DNA of 64,000 bases from positions 62,784-126,783 of the forward strand of contig QANZ01027162.1 of NCBI GenBank assembly GCA_003254925.1, given 5' to 3'. The notes under the pieces are model-generated. The model saw nothing but the letters and a program-made list of their open reading frames with translations. It did no database searches and was not told the DNA's origin. This document shows positions 1 through 12,180 of this stretch, one piece after another; positions within the stretch are counted from its first letter, which is position 1, and every line of letters starts with the position of its first letter. The translations under genes and the position numbers were made by a program. This DNA comes from Chamaecrista fasciculata (lineage: Eukaryota > Streptophyta > Magnoliopsida > Fabales > Fabaceae).

Positions 1-714
1 GCATTTGGAGCATTTCCACTACTCACACCCAATGATGGTGAGGTTGTGCTTAATACTAATTGCTTCAAAAGTTTTACCAAGTGGTCCTTTTCAATGTGAG
101 GATACCTATACAACAATAACACAAGGACATCAATGACAGTGTCATACAGGAAAAGAGTGTGAGCACATTGTTGAATCGTCATTTTTTTGCTAGTTTCAAC
201 ATGAAGGGACAACATATAGGTGGCAACCAGACAACCATAAACAGTTAATGCAACTAATAATATTTTGATATGATGAATGAGAAAATTGTCCAGTTCCTAC
301 GAACTCAGCAGAGAATCAGAATGAACAGGATCACATCAATAGTAGTAGGCTAAGAGAGCAACTTAAATACCTCTCCACCAAGTTATTGTAACTCAGGGGG
401 AATGATAGACCATCATCATCTTCGTCTCCGCTATGCATCCCAGTCCTTGAATACCAAGCATGATACCTTCTAGGTAAGAGTTGATGCTCAAGAAGCTCAT
501 TCCAAAGTTGTACACAAGTTCTACCACAAGGTCCAGCAGAGAGAAAATGCATAATGAGAAAATAAACTTCTCGGTGATCAATATCCACGTCCACAGCATG
601 GTTCTGATCTGCCACTGGAAGCTGACGTTTCTCACGCACCTTACTGGTAAAAATCAAACGTTTCATGTTCGCAGTAGGTGAATCACCAGAAGGAATATAT
701 TTCTGGAGAGCCAT
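1..714 (-). CDS. Bromodomain and WD-repeat protein (BRWD/PHIP type), 5' end, partial
   Basis: The N-terminal part of a plant bromodomain/WD40 protein, a presumed chromatin-associated scaffold. First coding exon 714 to 371: the ATG (714-712) follows a splice acceptor at 720-719 with only four bases of leader, and the reading starts MALQKYIPSGDSP. The exon contains the hallmark stretch REVYFLIMHFLSAGPC and later LLEHQLLPRRYHAWYSRTG, which I recognise from plant members of this family. It ends GTGGAGAG before a GT donor (370-369). The next exon begins at 105 after a TATAG acceptor, restores the tyrosine split by the intron, reads YPHIEKDHLVKLLKQL and leaves the window at base 1. WD repeats and bromodomain would lie outside. 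The longer ORF upstream to 777 reads through the acceptor and is intronic. No disruptions are seen. Family assignment is from memory of the conserved N terminus. Confidence 0.85.
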
Positions 715-2230
715 ATTCCTGTAAAGCAACAAAAGAACAAATAAAGCATCCATCCTGAAAACTCCTTCCAAAAACATTTTTTAGGCCAAAAACTCCTTCC
801 AGAAGTGAAGAAAAAGGCACATGATTAAAAATATAAATTAAAAGACACACATAAAAGAAATTATTAGAAATTCAAGTGACACACAGCCAATGCCAAAGAT
901 TATGATTTTGAGCCAGTACATAAAGAAGAAAAAACAAAAGAAACTCCCTTTTTGACCTCTTTAATGTAAAACAATGATGCTCCAAAATAGAAAATTATAG
1001 AAACTGCCCTTGCCTATCAATCCCACTATCTCACCCTAGCATCAAACCATTCTTAACTTCCATCTCAGAATGAAGCAATCGAGGGTACAATACGAAACCT
1101 TATAAGCATCATGTGCTTGTCTTGAGAGAAACTACTAAGTGGCAAGTACTAAGTAGCACTTTATACAACATAGTAATAAAAAAAATAAAAATAACCTCTA
1201 ATTTTTCAATGGAAAAAAAAAAGCTTTTAATCCACCTATAAAATATATAAAATACATCATTTTAGTCCTCCAAAGGTAGGGACAATTCTCAATTTCAAAT
1301 CTTAATAGAATAATTTTGCAATTAAGTACCCCAAAAATTCTAACTCCACTCCCAAACAGCAGCTACAAAGAAATCCCTATTTTCACATTCCAAGCGCTCA
1401 ATCAAGAGAAAGGACTACACGCAGTGAAAACAATGAGGCATTTGGCAAAACGTATGACAAAATGGCAGTAATCAGGAAAATACATAATCCATTTCAGATT
1501 TTCAAATCATGATTAACACTGTAATAACTCTCCATGAAGACGGTCAAATTCTATTCACCACACAGCAAAGTAAAAAGATCCAGAGGATGAAGTGCTAAAA
1601 CCTTATAGAGAAGTAGCAGATTCAACACAAGAAGCAGTCCACAATACTCCCTGAACACTCCACTACGCTTCTGAAACCCTGACCCTCCATGGAACACATG
1701 ACACATTCCTCTGTAACATTGTCAAAAACCCTAAATTCAGTGTCCTCAAGCTTTTACAAAAACAAAAAGGTAAAACAACAGAAAATGTCCACAGAAAACG
1801 AATTTGCAGAAATCCAACACGTGCCCCCAAAACAATAGCAAATCCTCAAAAAGGGAAATTCCTAGATTGAAAGAAGTTATTTCTTTACAACCACTACCGT
1901 CAATGAGGTTGACTTGGCATGGTAAAAACTGGTGCTCCGGTTGGTTCTCGTATCTCTGGCTTCCAGGATTGTAATACGAAAATGGGTCTTCAAGAAATTG
2001 AAAATTTGCAGTATTGGGTAGGGAAAAGAAGACTCTTTTGTATATATAAAGAGTGTGAATCACGCTGAAATTGCAAATTTAGATTCCTAAAGGGAGCTCT
2101 GTGACTCTTTGGGCTCTCCTCTTTGGTTTTTCAGTGTAGAAGGAGGCAGAGAATGGAGAGAGCCAAAGACAGAGAAAACGAACGAACGAACGAAGGGATT
2201 GAACGAAGCGTTTTAAAATCTTTACGGTAC
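715..2230 (-). promoter_or_regulatory. 5' leader intron, probable 5'UTR exon and promoter of the BRWD-like gene
   Basis: No protein-coding potential. On the minus strand the part around 2200-2050 is rich in pyrimidines with CTTCGTT/CTCT runs, like a plant 5' untranslated exon. The coding exon at 718 begins at a clear splice acceptor, so at least one upstream noncoding exon must exist here. The exact transcription start and donor cannot be fixed by eye. The upstream side (2230-2315) is AT-rich and ends at a MITE. Confidence 0.4.
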
Positions 2231-2315
2231 ATCCACTCTTCCTGTGCAGAAAGCTTAAGCAACGAAAATATATCGAAAATTTAATTAATTTAAAATATAT
2301 ATCAAATTAATAAAA

Positions 2316-2886
2316 TAGAGGAAACCTACTATTTGGTCCCTTCTTTTTTACTGAGTCAACGATTTGGTCCCTCATTTATTGAAATAGACTACTCAGTCCC
2401 TCATTTATCGTAATCACCAACTATTTAGTCTCATATTTATCATAATCGTTAATCATTTAGTCCCTCATTTATCACAATCATCAACTATCAGACCTTAAAT
2501 GATTACATGACACCGTTAAATGTCACTTTGACATCCTAATCACTTAAACCAACCAAATCGGACCAAAAAACACAATTAAACCGGCCTAAAATTGAGTCGG
2601 ACCCAAATATTTGAATTACACGTGAAACTTCCATAAGGCATAAACTATTGAATCATTCACAAATCTCAAACCTTAGGTGGTTCTGAATAGTTAAATATGT
2701 GACATTTAACGTGTTACATGTGCATTTGACTGCCAGATAATCAGTGTTAATAACAAAAATAGGCTACAGGGACTAATGAGTTGACATTTCTAATTTTTTA
2801 GAGACCAAATAGTCTATTTCAAAAATGTAAGGACCAAATAGTTGAAACTGTTAAAGAAAGAGGGACCAAATGGTAGGTTACCTCTA
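2316..2886. mobile_element. MITE with 'TTTGGTCCC' terminal inverted repeats
   Basis: Left end AGGAAACCTACTATTTGGTC and right end GGGACCAAATGGTAGGTTAC are inverted copies. Internal 'ggtccctcatttat' subrepeats recur near the left end. Same family as the element at 25658-26106, which has a 9-bp TSD, so Mutator-type by analogy. The TSD of this copy is imperfect (TAATAAAAT against TAATAATTA). Confidence 0.65.
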
Positions 2887-2975
2887 ATAATTATTATTGA
2901 TGCGGTTTTCCACGCGCTTGTGAGTGCGTGAAACATCGAGAACCATGAAACGATGTCGTAACTTTGCTCTTTTAC

Positions 2976-3432
2976 TAGGGATGGCAATTTGGATCCGCAT
3001 TTAGGGTATCCGTCCGAATCCATCCGTAAAAAATATCCGGTATCCGTCGGATACCGGATATCGGATAGGGTACGGGTATTGAAAAATAAAAAACCAACTA
3101 TCCGATATCCGTCCAAAATGAACGGATAGTTAGGGTATCCGGTATCCGATACCCTATAATATAAATATTTTATTATATTTTATACATTTTTTATTATATT
3201 TTTAATTAATTTATTTTAATTAACGGATATTGGGTATCGGATATTGGATATATCCGATTTTTTAATTAGGATATCCTATCCTATATCCATTATTTTCGGA
3301 TATTTTGGATATTTAGGATATCCGTCGGATACCGGATATCGGATAGGATAGTATACGGATATTGAAAAGAATGAACGGATACGGATACGGATAGTGAAAA
3401 ATTTTCGGATATCCTATCCGTTGCCATCCCTA
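2976..3432. mobile_element. hAT-type MITE (TAGGGATGGCAA termini)
   Basis: Terminal inverted repeats TAGGGATGGCAA / TTGCCATCCCTA flank 457 bp of degenerate GGATATCCG-type repeats. A perfect 8-bp TSD TCTTTTAC lies at 2968-2975 and 3433-3440, the size expected for hAT elements. No ORF; non-autonomous. Confidence 0.9.
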
Positions 3433-4213
3433 TCTTTTACCGTCTCCCTTGTAGTACGTGTACACTACCTTACATATATGCAAATTTTGCTTTACTTGTT
3501 AATATCACGCCCTCCTAACCTTTTATATTTTGCAATCTTCTAATTTTGATTTTCCCAATCGTTTTCACTTTCTTTTTAATTAATCAAATAGAGACAATTA
3601 TGAATTATCCAAGTCTCCTAGATTCACACTGGAGAGTTTTGAATTCTCACACAAATTTTTCTTCTTCTTTTTAATTATAACCCATAAAGGGTTCTATAAA
3701 ATATATGTCATTATATTTCACTCTTGAAATTAAGATGAATATTATTGTCTTGAAGCAAAATTAAGTGTTTCCTATTGGGTTAAATACTTTGTGGAATTTT
3801 AAAACTGTTTTTTTTTTAATAATCTATCTATTAACTTTAAAAGGAAGTGCTGCATTTTTTTTTCTTTCCATATAAATCAAATCAATAGAAACCTTTCGGC
3901 CCCAAAAAAAAAATCAATAGAAACATGAAACAGTTTTCACGTTGACTTGTGGCCCTCAAATTCTGTTAGATAACTAACTTAAAAGCGTTTTCGAAAGGGA
4001 ATGGAAGAGAAATAGTGCTCCTCCCAAGAGAGTGGAAAATCAGACCCCAAAAATAATGAGTGTGGAAAAGAATTAATTGATTGATGACATTTTTTTAGGT
4101 TAAAATTTTATTTTGGTCCTTATTAGTGATAGGGTGAATTCAATGTTTGTTTTATATTTTTTTTTTGTTTTAGATTTTAAATTTTTTTTATGTGTTTGAC
4201 TATTAGTCTAAAA
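3433..4213. other. AT-rich intergenic stretch, nothing recognised
   Basis: Homopolymer-rich AT DNA without a coding frame, terminal repeats or RNA gene that I could recognise. Confidence 0.6.
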
Positions 4214-4561
4214 TAGACCTGTTCATGGTCCATAGACTACTTGGGCTCAAGCTTATAATTAATTATCCATCAAATAAAAATGAGATGTAGGCTTAAACAT
4301 GATACTTACCCAATAACTACCCAAACTCATTAACTGGTCCAGTTAATACCCAGATACTACCCGATACTGCCCAACAAACTTAGGGTGTGTTAATACCTGA
4401 TACTACCTGAGTCGAATTTTTCCGGACGGACCGGCCCGAGCCCATGGGATTGGGTATATACTTGGCCCATTATAATAGGTACTATTTTATTCCAATCCCA
4501 TTTACATAAAAGCCCATGGGCTTGAGCTTGGGTAGCCCAAACCGACCCATGAGGAGGTCTA
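4214..4561. mobile_element. hAT-type MITE (TAGACCT termini)
   Basis: Begins TAGACCTGTTCATGG and ends CCCATGAGGAGGTCTA, inverted with few mismatches. The 8-bp flanks GTCTAAAA (4206-4213) and ATCTAAAA (4562-4569) match at 7 of 8 positions. The interior contains GGGCTTGAGC and ACCCGATACT motifs. Termini resemble those of the element at 37954-38623. Confidence 0.8.
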
Positions 4562-4569
4562 ATCTAAAA

Positions 4570-5550
4570 CATCATCTTGTATGATTTTTGACTTTCTGTT
4601 ATTATCTCTGAGTTAAATACTTGCTCTAGATGATTTATCTTTCGTAGGTTTTATAATAAATAAGTTGACAAAAAAATTAAAAAATAGTTCCTTATGAAAA
4701 AAATCAATTACATGTTTATCTTCCGTTTGTGATTAATAATATATATATATTTGTTTCTTCCTTAATGAAAAAAATCAATTACATGTTTATCTTCAGTTTG
4801 TGATTAATAATACATTAATTTAAGAGAACAACAATTAAAAGTTTTCAAATTCATATTAATAGTTTCTCTATATATATATATTAATAACTTTATATACTCT
4901 TAAATTTATATTTTTATTTATTGATTAATTGATAATTTAAATATCAACTAAATACTAAAATATTTTTTAAACTATATAAATTATGAATATATCACATTAA
5001 AATTATTTTTATAAAAAAATATTATTTTTGGAAACTATATTGATGATTTCTTAAAAAACATAAATCTTTAATCTTACATTATCTACCAAGGCTAAAACTC
5101 TATTTTGGTCTCTAATATAGTAATATTTACTCTAAATTTTATTTTAGCTCCTAATGTTTCTTACCCTAACTGAAAAAACAAATATTTAAGACCAAAAAAA
5201 ATTAAAATAAATAGAGATCAAAATAAAATTTTTGACGAACTAAAGCTATATATACATGAGATGATGATACAACTATAATACTTCTTTTTTTAACAAACTA
5301 TTATACTTTATTGAATATACAGCCCATCATAATTTTTCCTTTAATATTTTAAAAGATACATTAACCGGGAAATACGCACCTTTAACTTAATGTTTGGTTT
5401 TAACTTTTTCTATTAGACTTTTTATATTTTGTTTTAGTCCTTCAACTTTCATAAATGATAAATCCATCAAACTTCTATAATCCCAAATGACGAAGATCTG
5501 ATTCAGCGAAATTTATTGCGTTAGGATGCAAAATTAACATTTCAATGCAA
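4570..5550. other. AT-rich intergenic stretch, nothing recognised
   Basis: Very AT-rich, with a local imperfect direct repeat around 4680-4810 ('gaaaaaaatcaattacatgt' twice) and several 'tattttggtc' relics of decayed MITEs. No gene seen. Confidence 0.5.
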
Positions 5551-5568
5551 AGTATTGCTAATATTATT

Positions 5569-5721
5569 TTTTTGGTTTCCCAAGGTATCTCCCAGTCCGA
5601 TGGGCTAAGGACTAATCCTCCGCAAATCTGAGCTTCATTCAAGGGTTTGCCGCTGGTCAATTAGTTGCTGCATACACAAGGCAGGGATCAAACCCCTGAC
5701 ACTTGCTGAAGCGACCTAGTG
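5569..5721 (-). mobile_element. SINE (tRNA-derived) insertion
   Basis: About 150 bp on the minus strand, containing a pol III B-box-like GGTTTGATCCC and ending in a short A-rich tail (the T run at 5567-5573 on the plus strand). A perfect 18-bp TSD flanks it: 5551-5568 and 5722-5739, agtattgctaatattatt. The length, tail and long TSD identify a retroposed SINE. The ORF across it is not a gene. Confidence 0.85.
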
Positions 5722-5739
5722 AGTATTGCTAATATTATT

Positions 5740-7210
5740 GAGATACTAACTACACATGTAAATCGAACAAACTCAATATCTTTTTTATTTAAGAAATAAA
5801 TTAATAGCATTAAGACTTGAGGTTTTTTATTATTATTATTTTCTAAAGTTAAAATATCAAAGTAAATTCAGTTAAATTTAAATGACAAAATTGAACTTTG
5901 ACTTAAAAATGAGTTACCAAAAAGTATACTTTTGTCAATAAAATCTTATCTCGCGATTTTTAGTCAAAAAATATAATAAGTAATAAAAACTATAACTATC
6001 TTGTACATTTTATTAATTTTAAAATTAAATAATATGAAATAAATAACAGGGGTTGAAGCCCAATGCAATATTTGATTGGCTAATTAAAGATTGCAATGGG
6101 CCTTTAGCATGTTAGTTCTGATTTGAGCCCCACTAGTGTAGACCAGTTTAAAACGGATGTCTTAAATTTCTGAAAATATTGACGAAAAAAATATATATTT
6201 TTGAACACATTTGCATAAAAAAAAATCTCGAGATATTAATTCACAATGGACATGTATAGCATAATTTTAAAATCACCAAAGGTCCAAGTCCAGCATCCTA
6301 GACTTTGGATTGATAAATAATAATATATATTTTAATAAAAATAGTTTTCGTAAATATACATAAATATGCACATATCTATCTATAGTTCTACTCTATTATA
6401 TATATATATATATATGAGATTTATACTATTATATATGTATATGTAGAGGAACCTTTTGTTAGTCGATCAAAATTATATAATATAAAATTATTTGAAATAT
6501 AATTAACAACATTAAACAAATAAAAATTAAAAAGTCAAGGTCTAACTTTTCAGAACCCACCTCTATGAATTTGAAGAATTTGATGATACCCAATCATAAA
6601 TTTCAAAATTTGAATTCCAAAATTCTATGGATTCATTCTCATTATTTAAAGTCCAAGTATAAGAAAAACAAGTTTTATTTAATAATAATTTAATAATTAA
6701 TTTTTTAATTTAGAATTATTATGTAAACTTATTAATATTATATAGTAGGAATCAAAAGTAAATTTTCTTCGTATTACTTTATTGATTTGTTTAAGATGTA
6801 ATTAATTGTTATATTATTTTAACCGTATGATCAATCTAATGCATAAGATTACACCAAGTGACAATTTATTCATAACATAAGTTGTATAATAAACCAATAT
6901 ATAGAGAGAAGGTAAGATATTTGTAATTTTTTTTAGTTTTAATCTGTGTATGCCTGTTATTGTTGCAAATGGCCGAGCTCTGTTGGTAGTAGATGACGAT
7001 CTTGAAACTCAAATCAATGATTCAAATCAAGTGGCTAAGCTCCTTCGACGATGGCAAACAATTGATCCACGTCGAAGTCTGCGACAAGAAATTCACCATG
7101 AAAATCCGCCAGTTCATTAAAAGCCTGAGCGGCTAAAATGGTATGTTCGTTAAGATGAAAGTCGAGAGCAGCGTCCATTTTTAGAACTGGATCATCCATA
7201 TTATAAATGA
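5740..7210. other. AT-rich intergenic stretch with a Helitron-like 5' fragment
   Basis: No gene. Around 6370-6500 'ctattatatatgta...gaggaaccttttgttagtcg' resembles the left part of the small Helitrons at 9960-10675, so it is probably an old fragment of one. A minus-strand ORF at 7035-7217 has no recognisable homology. Confidence 0.45.
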
Positions 7211-7214
7211 GTTC

Positions 7215-7540
7215 CAAAAAAATTTATTGTGGTCCCTAAATAATCAAAATACATGACCCAATCCCTAAATAATTGTAATCGTCAATAATTTGGTCCCTAG
7301 ATCAAATGTGGGGACAAAAAAAATTAATACAAATTCATGGATCAAAAAGTACTAATTTAGTAAAAATTCAAAAACCAAACAGTATAAATTCATTTGAAAA
7401 CCCGAAACTAGATTATCACTAAAGACTAAATGGTTGACAATTGAAATATGTTAGGAAACAAATCATTTATTTTGATTATTTAGAGATTGATTGGTTGACT
7501 TAGTATAAACTCAAGGATCAAAATCGTAAATTTTCTTAAG
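7215..7540. mobile_element. Decayed 'GGTCCCTAAATAAT' MITE-like repeat
   Basis: The left part reads tggtccctaaataatcaaaa and the right part contains gattatttagagattgattg in inverse orientation. A palindromic AT-rich interior follows the pattern of the other GGTCCC elements in this window. Limits and TSD were not resolved. Confidence 0.45.
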
Positions 7541-9233
7541 TATTCAAATGTCTTGATGTTGATATTGTCAATGAAAGTATAATTCTATAATTGATCATGT
7601 TATATTTTTGTCTCACTCTCTCACATTAACTTGCTTAATTATGATTTCTGCTACCATAAGTGTAAACTTTGCACCAATTTGACTAACAAAAATAGATACT
7701 CGGATCTAAGGATGTTCATGGGCATGATCTAAGTAGGGTATTATGATCATCATACTTGAATTTGAAAAAAAGAATTTCCCTATTCCAGACCTCTGAATCC
7801 GTGCGATTATCAAATTCAATCCTTCTATTCATAATTGAAGAATAGTCGAATCTTTGGACTGGGACCTAGACCCAAGGAAAATTCAAAATAATTTTTTTTT
7901 TATAAAATATGACTCAATTATAATATATGTAAATATTATTTAATTTTATACTTACATATATATTTTAATACTATAATATATATTAAAAAAATTTAAAATT
8001 ACTAAACTTGTAGGATACAGGTTGGGTACACTATCTCTGGACTCGAACCCTAATCCGTAATTTTAAATGAGTAAATTTCTATACTTAAACTCATTTTATT
8101 TTTATTTCCATACACGGACTTAATAAATAAAATTTATAGATATTCATTGTGCATAAATATTTTGGTCATCTGTATACTCCAAGGATGTGCATCTCTCATC
8201 CTCATCACATACACAGTATTTTGGACTTAAACAAATTGATTGCTTCTATAAATATTGGTGTCCGTTGGTCCACTCTGGTTATTATTATTTTTGTTTTACT
8301 TTTCTTTTTGGATGAATTAGAGCCTTAACTATAATTATAAGTGATTCTAATAATAAAATCATGATACTTTAGGTACTTAAAAAAGAAAAAAAGGAGTATA
8401 GATCTGAATGCATAATTATATTACTGAAAAACAAAATTGCTCAAGTAGAATTTGGAACATTCCAAAAACTTGGAGATCCGACTTTAGTATATATTTCAAG
8501 TTCAATGATATCGATCTCTGTATTAATTCGCTCTGTTTTGGTTGTCAGTTTGGTTTTTTTTATATGTATCATATTCTGTGACGTGGGTTTGCTTATATCA
8601 GGAACATATATGAATGAATCTTGGAATATAGGAATTGAAGGAATAAATTAAAGGTGAAGTTAACCCTGGTCACTGTTCTTCATCTAACGTGGCCATTGAT
8701 ATATTATTATTTGGCACACTTTAGAATTCAGAGTGTAGATTATATTCTCATAATTAAAGATCCAAAACTTTTCAGTATTCCTTTATTTTCTCTCTTTTAT
8801 AAATATCTTCCCAACAAATACACATACGTGTAACTCATAAATAATAAGGACTAGGTAGTGACCTTTTACGGTTTATTTTTTCCATTAATACACTACTTAT
8901 ATATATATATATTCATAAATATTGGTTTATTTTGTTGTTCACAATCAAAACTTTGAAGGACTTTACAATAAAAAAAAAAGCTCTATAATTGGGGCATCTA
9001 ATATTTTAAACCTTGGATTAAAAAAATAAATATTTTTTTTGGAATCCAAAAATCTTACCAATCTCAATGATTTAAAACTTTAATGGAACCTAGAGTTTGA
9101 GTTTTTTATAGCAAAATCTAACTTTGAATGTGCCTCCCCAGTTGCCTTTAAACTTGTGACATTATTTTTGATCATGCAATCATTAAATGCAGTCATGCAC
9201 GTCAAAACGGATTCAATTTGTTTATGTATTAGT
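7541..9233. other. AT-rich intergenic stretch, nothing recognised
   Basis: No coding frame or element ends that I could support. 7690-8060 contains weakly repeated 'gacccaaggaaaat'-type sequence that may be a decayed MITE. Confidence 0.45.
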
Positions 9234-9832
9234 CAATGTTATTGAAATGAGACTTGGAGTGACCTTCGCGTCATAGATTGATTGGTTCAATCAGTTGGAT
9301 CAATTATTAAACTGGCTGACGTCATAAATATTTAAATAAAATAAATATTAATTATTTTAAATACAAATATTCTATAATTGATAAAATATAACTATATATA
9401 AACTTTACATAACAATAAGATATACTTGTGAATCTATAATTTCATTGTCCTACATAAATAAATTATACAAAAGACACAACATGAATAATTATTAGGTTAG
9501 TAAAAATGAAAAAAATGAGTTTTATTTCTTTGTTTTAATAGGTTTATAATATTTTCTATTGAGTGTCATATTACTTTTTTACATTTGGTCCACAAAATCA
9601 ACAAAAAAACTAAATAAAAAATTCCATTAAAAATAGTGACCCGGCCGGTTTTCTAAAAACCGCTCCGGGTCACGGTTTAACCTGGGTCAATCCAGTCCGA
9701 AGCAGTTTTTGGCGGTTCAAAGTGGTCCAACCTTCTGAGCGGTTCAATGGTCTAAACTGAACCACCTTTACTCTCAGGTCCCGATCGAACCGGTTCGACG
9801 TCCAGTCCACTGGTCCGGGTTTCATAACATTG
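9234..9832. mobile_element. hAT-type MITE (CAATGTTAT termini)
   Basis: Left end CAATGTTATTGAAA and right end TTTCATAACATTG are inverted repeats. A perfect 8-bp TSD GTATTAGT lies at 9226-9233 and 9833-9840. The right third is GC-rich with CCGGTT/AACCGG motifs. 599 bp, no ORF. Confidence 0.88.
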
Positions 9833-9959
9833 GTATTAGTCATCATCAGTTTCTGTAAATTTTAGAGACCTCTCTCCCTATTTTGAAAGTTTGTTATTAA
9901 AAAGTTTATCTACTTTAAAATAGAACATATGTATATGAATAGAGTTATATCTATCTATA

Positions 9960-10127
9960 TCTATACTATATTATATGTGGGAGGAGCCTTCTGGTCGTTC
10001 TCCCACTTATACTAAGATAAAGTTATTACATGTAATTAAAATAAGAGAAAATTCATTATTTGATTCCTCTTTTTTTAGTAAGTTAACAATTTGGTTCCTC
10101 ATTTATTTTACATAGCAAAGCCCCTAG
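9960..10127 (+). mobile_element. Small non-autonomous Helitron, copy 1 of a row
   Basis: Begins A|TCTATACTATATTATATG and ends CCCCTAG|T, matching the Helitron rule of 5' TC, 3' CTAG and insertion between A and T. Shares 'ttctggtcgt' near the left end and 'gttaacaatttggttcctca' in the middle with the next copies. 168 bp; the 3' hairpin is lost. Confidence 0.6.
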
Positions 10128-10129
10128 TA

Positions 10130-10337
10130 TATATATATATACTATTATATATATTCGAGGAGCTTTCTGGTAGTCGGTCTTTCAAAATTATAATATAAAA
10201 TAAATTATTTTAAATATATTATATAAAATAATATATATATAGTAGATTATATCAATTTTTTTTATATAATTTAATTTTAACTTTTTTAAAATTTAACATA
10301 CATATTTACGTGCCCGTTAAGAAACGTAAAACCCCTA
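10130..10337 (+). mobile_element. Small non-autonomous Helitron, copy 2 (degenerate)
   Basis: Contains 'gaggagctttctggtagtcg' near the left side and 'tttacgtgcccgttaagaaacgtaaaacccctat' in split form near the right, a damaged version of the family's 3' end in which CTAG has become CTAT. The left end is in a TA run and not exact. Confidence 0.5.
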
Positions 10338-10339
10338 TA

Positions 10340-10518
10340 TCTTATATTATATGGCTCCACCCCTTTTTGGTCGTCCACATTTTAAAACTATAGTACAAAA
10401 TTAATAATAAGAGGAAAATTATTATTTGATCTCTTCTTTTTTACTGAGTTAACGATTTAGTCCCTCATTTATTTTACATACATATTTGCGTCCCCATTAG
10501 GGCAAGCAAAGCCTCTAG
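10340..10518 (+). mobile_element. Small non-autonomous Helitron, copy 3
   Basis: 179 bp, from A|TCTTATATTATATGGC to CCTCTAG|T. Same length and structure as the minus-strand copy at 13580-13758. The 3' region 'gcgtccccattagggcaagc' is a mutated hairpin. No coding capacity. Confidence 0.7.
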
Positions 10519-10522
10519 TATA

Positions 10523-10675
10523 TCTTATATTATATGGCTCCACCCCTTTCTGGTCGTCCATATTTAAAACTATAGTCTATGAAATTAAAAATAAGAGAAA
10601 ATTTATTATTTGGTCTCTATTATATATATATATAAACATTTTAAACTTTATGTGTCCCTTAAGACACGCAATGTC
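10523..10675 (+). mobile_element. Small non-autonomous Helitron, copy 4 (3' end decayed)
   Basis: Starts with the same TCTTATATTATATGGCTCCA as copy 3, only four bases after it ends. The right end 'gtgtcccttaagacacgcaa' keeps a hairpin but not CTAG. Confidence 0.55.
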
Positions 10676-10889
10676 CTTTATATAAACATTTTAAACTTTA
10701 TATATATATATATATTATTTAGCTCATTAATAATATCATATATATTAGATCGTCGTTTAATTTGTTGAATATATTAACTGGTCTTTTGTGAAATTTCAAA
10801 TGAAGAAAAAGTTAATTAACAGTTAAAAAATTAATTAACTTATATATCAAGTGGAAGTAATATGTGGGATATATATATTTACAATTAAA

Positions 10890-11165
10890 ATGCACTTTTT
10901 GGTCTCATAATTAATTTTTGTACTTTTAATCTCGCGTTGCACTTTTGGTCTCATATCTTTGAGTTAGATGAGACTGACAATGAAATTTTTATAAAAATAT
11001 GAGACTAATTTTACAATCTAACCAAAATATGAGACCAAAAGTGATAATACGAGACCAAATATATAATTTGATCAAAAAATATGAGATTAAAAGTGTATAA
11101 AAAAAGTTATGAAACCAAATTGAAACCTGAAACAAAAGTTAATTATGAGACTAAAAATACACTTT
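10890..11165. mobile_element. MITE with 'GGTCTCATAATTAA' termini
   Basis: Left AAAATGCACTTTTTGGTCTC and the right end (inverse of AAAAGTGTATTTTTAGTCTC) form terminal inverted repeats. The interior is palindromic around 'gagac(t)aa..'. It is absent from the equivalent place in duplication copy 2 (about 22285), so it inserted into copy 1 alone or was lost from copy 2. TSD not resolved. Confidence 0.6.
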
Positions 11166-11630
11166 TACTTATATTTAAAGAAAAAACTTAACACATCTAT
11201 TTATCTGATTTTTTTTTTAAAAAAATTGAAGAAACAATACTTCTTTATTCTAACTATAATTAAAGTGTATATATATATATATATACAAACCCAATTATAT
11301 GGATAGATGATTCGATTCAATCATTGAAAGCCTAACTACTACGAGTACGTAGTTAAAGAGACCTCGTAAATTAAAGTATAAAACCAAACAGATCTATATG
11401 TTACAACAGTAAATATAAGTAACTAGTTTAATTTGGGAAAGCTAGCTAGAAAGCTCTGCTTTATTCTAACTAAAAATATATCTCACACGATATCGTTAAC
11501 ATACCTTAAACTCATCATGGCCACGTACACCGTACACACGTAAGTACATGCATGCATATATATCAACTCTAACTTAATACTGCTACGTACATGCATGCAT
11601 ATATATATATATATATATATATGAATTGAA

Positions 11631-11912
11631 TTAGCCTTGGCGTGCAACATAACCTGGAGGTGGTTGGTTATTGTTGAGATGATCAGCGAGTATCCTATGC
11701 CTGGAATAGTAGTTTCCATTAACATAAGCTCGATTCCTTCCAGGCAGAGGAGTAGGAAATGAACTCGCTAGTGCTGCTGCCACAGATTTCTGATTCTGAC
11801 CATTCTGAGTCTGATCATCATTATGATAATATTGATCATGATGATTATGATTAACTACTCGAAACCCCTTACGTAGTGCCTGATCCACTACTTGCTGATT
11901 CTCACCCGCCAT
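11631..11912 (-). CDS. Small uncharacterised plant protein, 93 aa (paralogue A)
   Basis: Not a family I can name. The ATG (11912-11910) starts MAGENQQVVDQALRKGFRV. The middle (residues about 20-45) is rich in His, Asp, Gln and Asn, and the C-terminal half carries PLPGRNRAYVNGNY followed by YSRHRIL. There is no signal peptide or membrane segment, so probably soluble. Coding is supported by the paralogue at 25018-25287: the same start and C-terminal motif are kept, and length differences are whole codons. A GTG six bases upstream is in frame but ATG is preferred because the paralogue starts there. TA-rich TATA-like sequence lies about 60-70 bp upstream on the minus strand. Both copies sit in the duplicated segment. 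Expression is unknown. Confidence 0.65.
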   Translation of the reverse strand: MAGENQQVVDQALRKGFRVVNHNHHDQYYHNDDQTQNGQNQKSVAAALASSFPTPLPGRNRAYVNGNYYSRHRILADHLNNNQPPPGYVARQG

Positions 11913-12180
11913 GATCACTACTTCTTATATATATGTGTGTGTACTAATAATAAGCAGACCAGGGCTAGGTATGTATATATATATGAAGCTATATGAAGCT
12001 AGCTAATTATAAAACTTAAAAGGGAAGCTTGGATTCATTTTTATCTATAAATATCTATCTACACATATATGGAAGTTGGAATATAATATTATCCTTTCGG
12101 TGTGGTGGAGGAGTATTAGATTCTGGTTCCTTATAAATGGGATCATTATATTCAACCTGCAACACTTTAATTAATTTCAA

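Noticed and set aside
331..777. Longer start (777) for the BRWD-like exon
   Set aside because: The extra 21 codons include a splice acceptor (720-719) and intronic sequence; the conserved protein begins at MALQKY.
5475..5660. ORF MTSGKPLNEAQICGGLVLSP
   Set aside because: It lies mostly inside the SINE at 5569-5721, whose TSD proves a retroposed noncoding element.
7035..7217. Acidic 60-aa ORF on the minus strand
   Set aside because: No homologue recognised, no gene context, lies at the edge of a decayed MITE.
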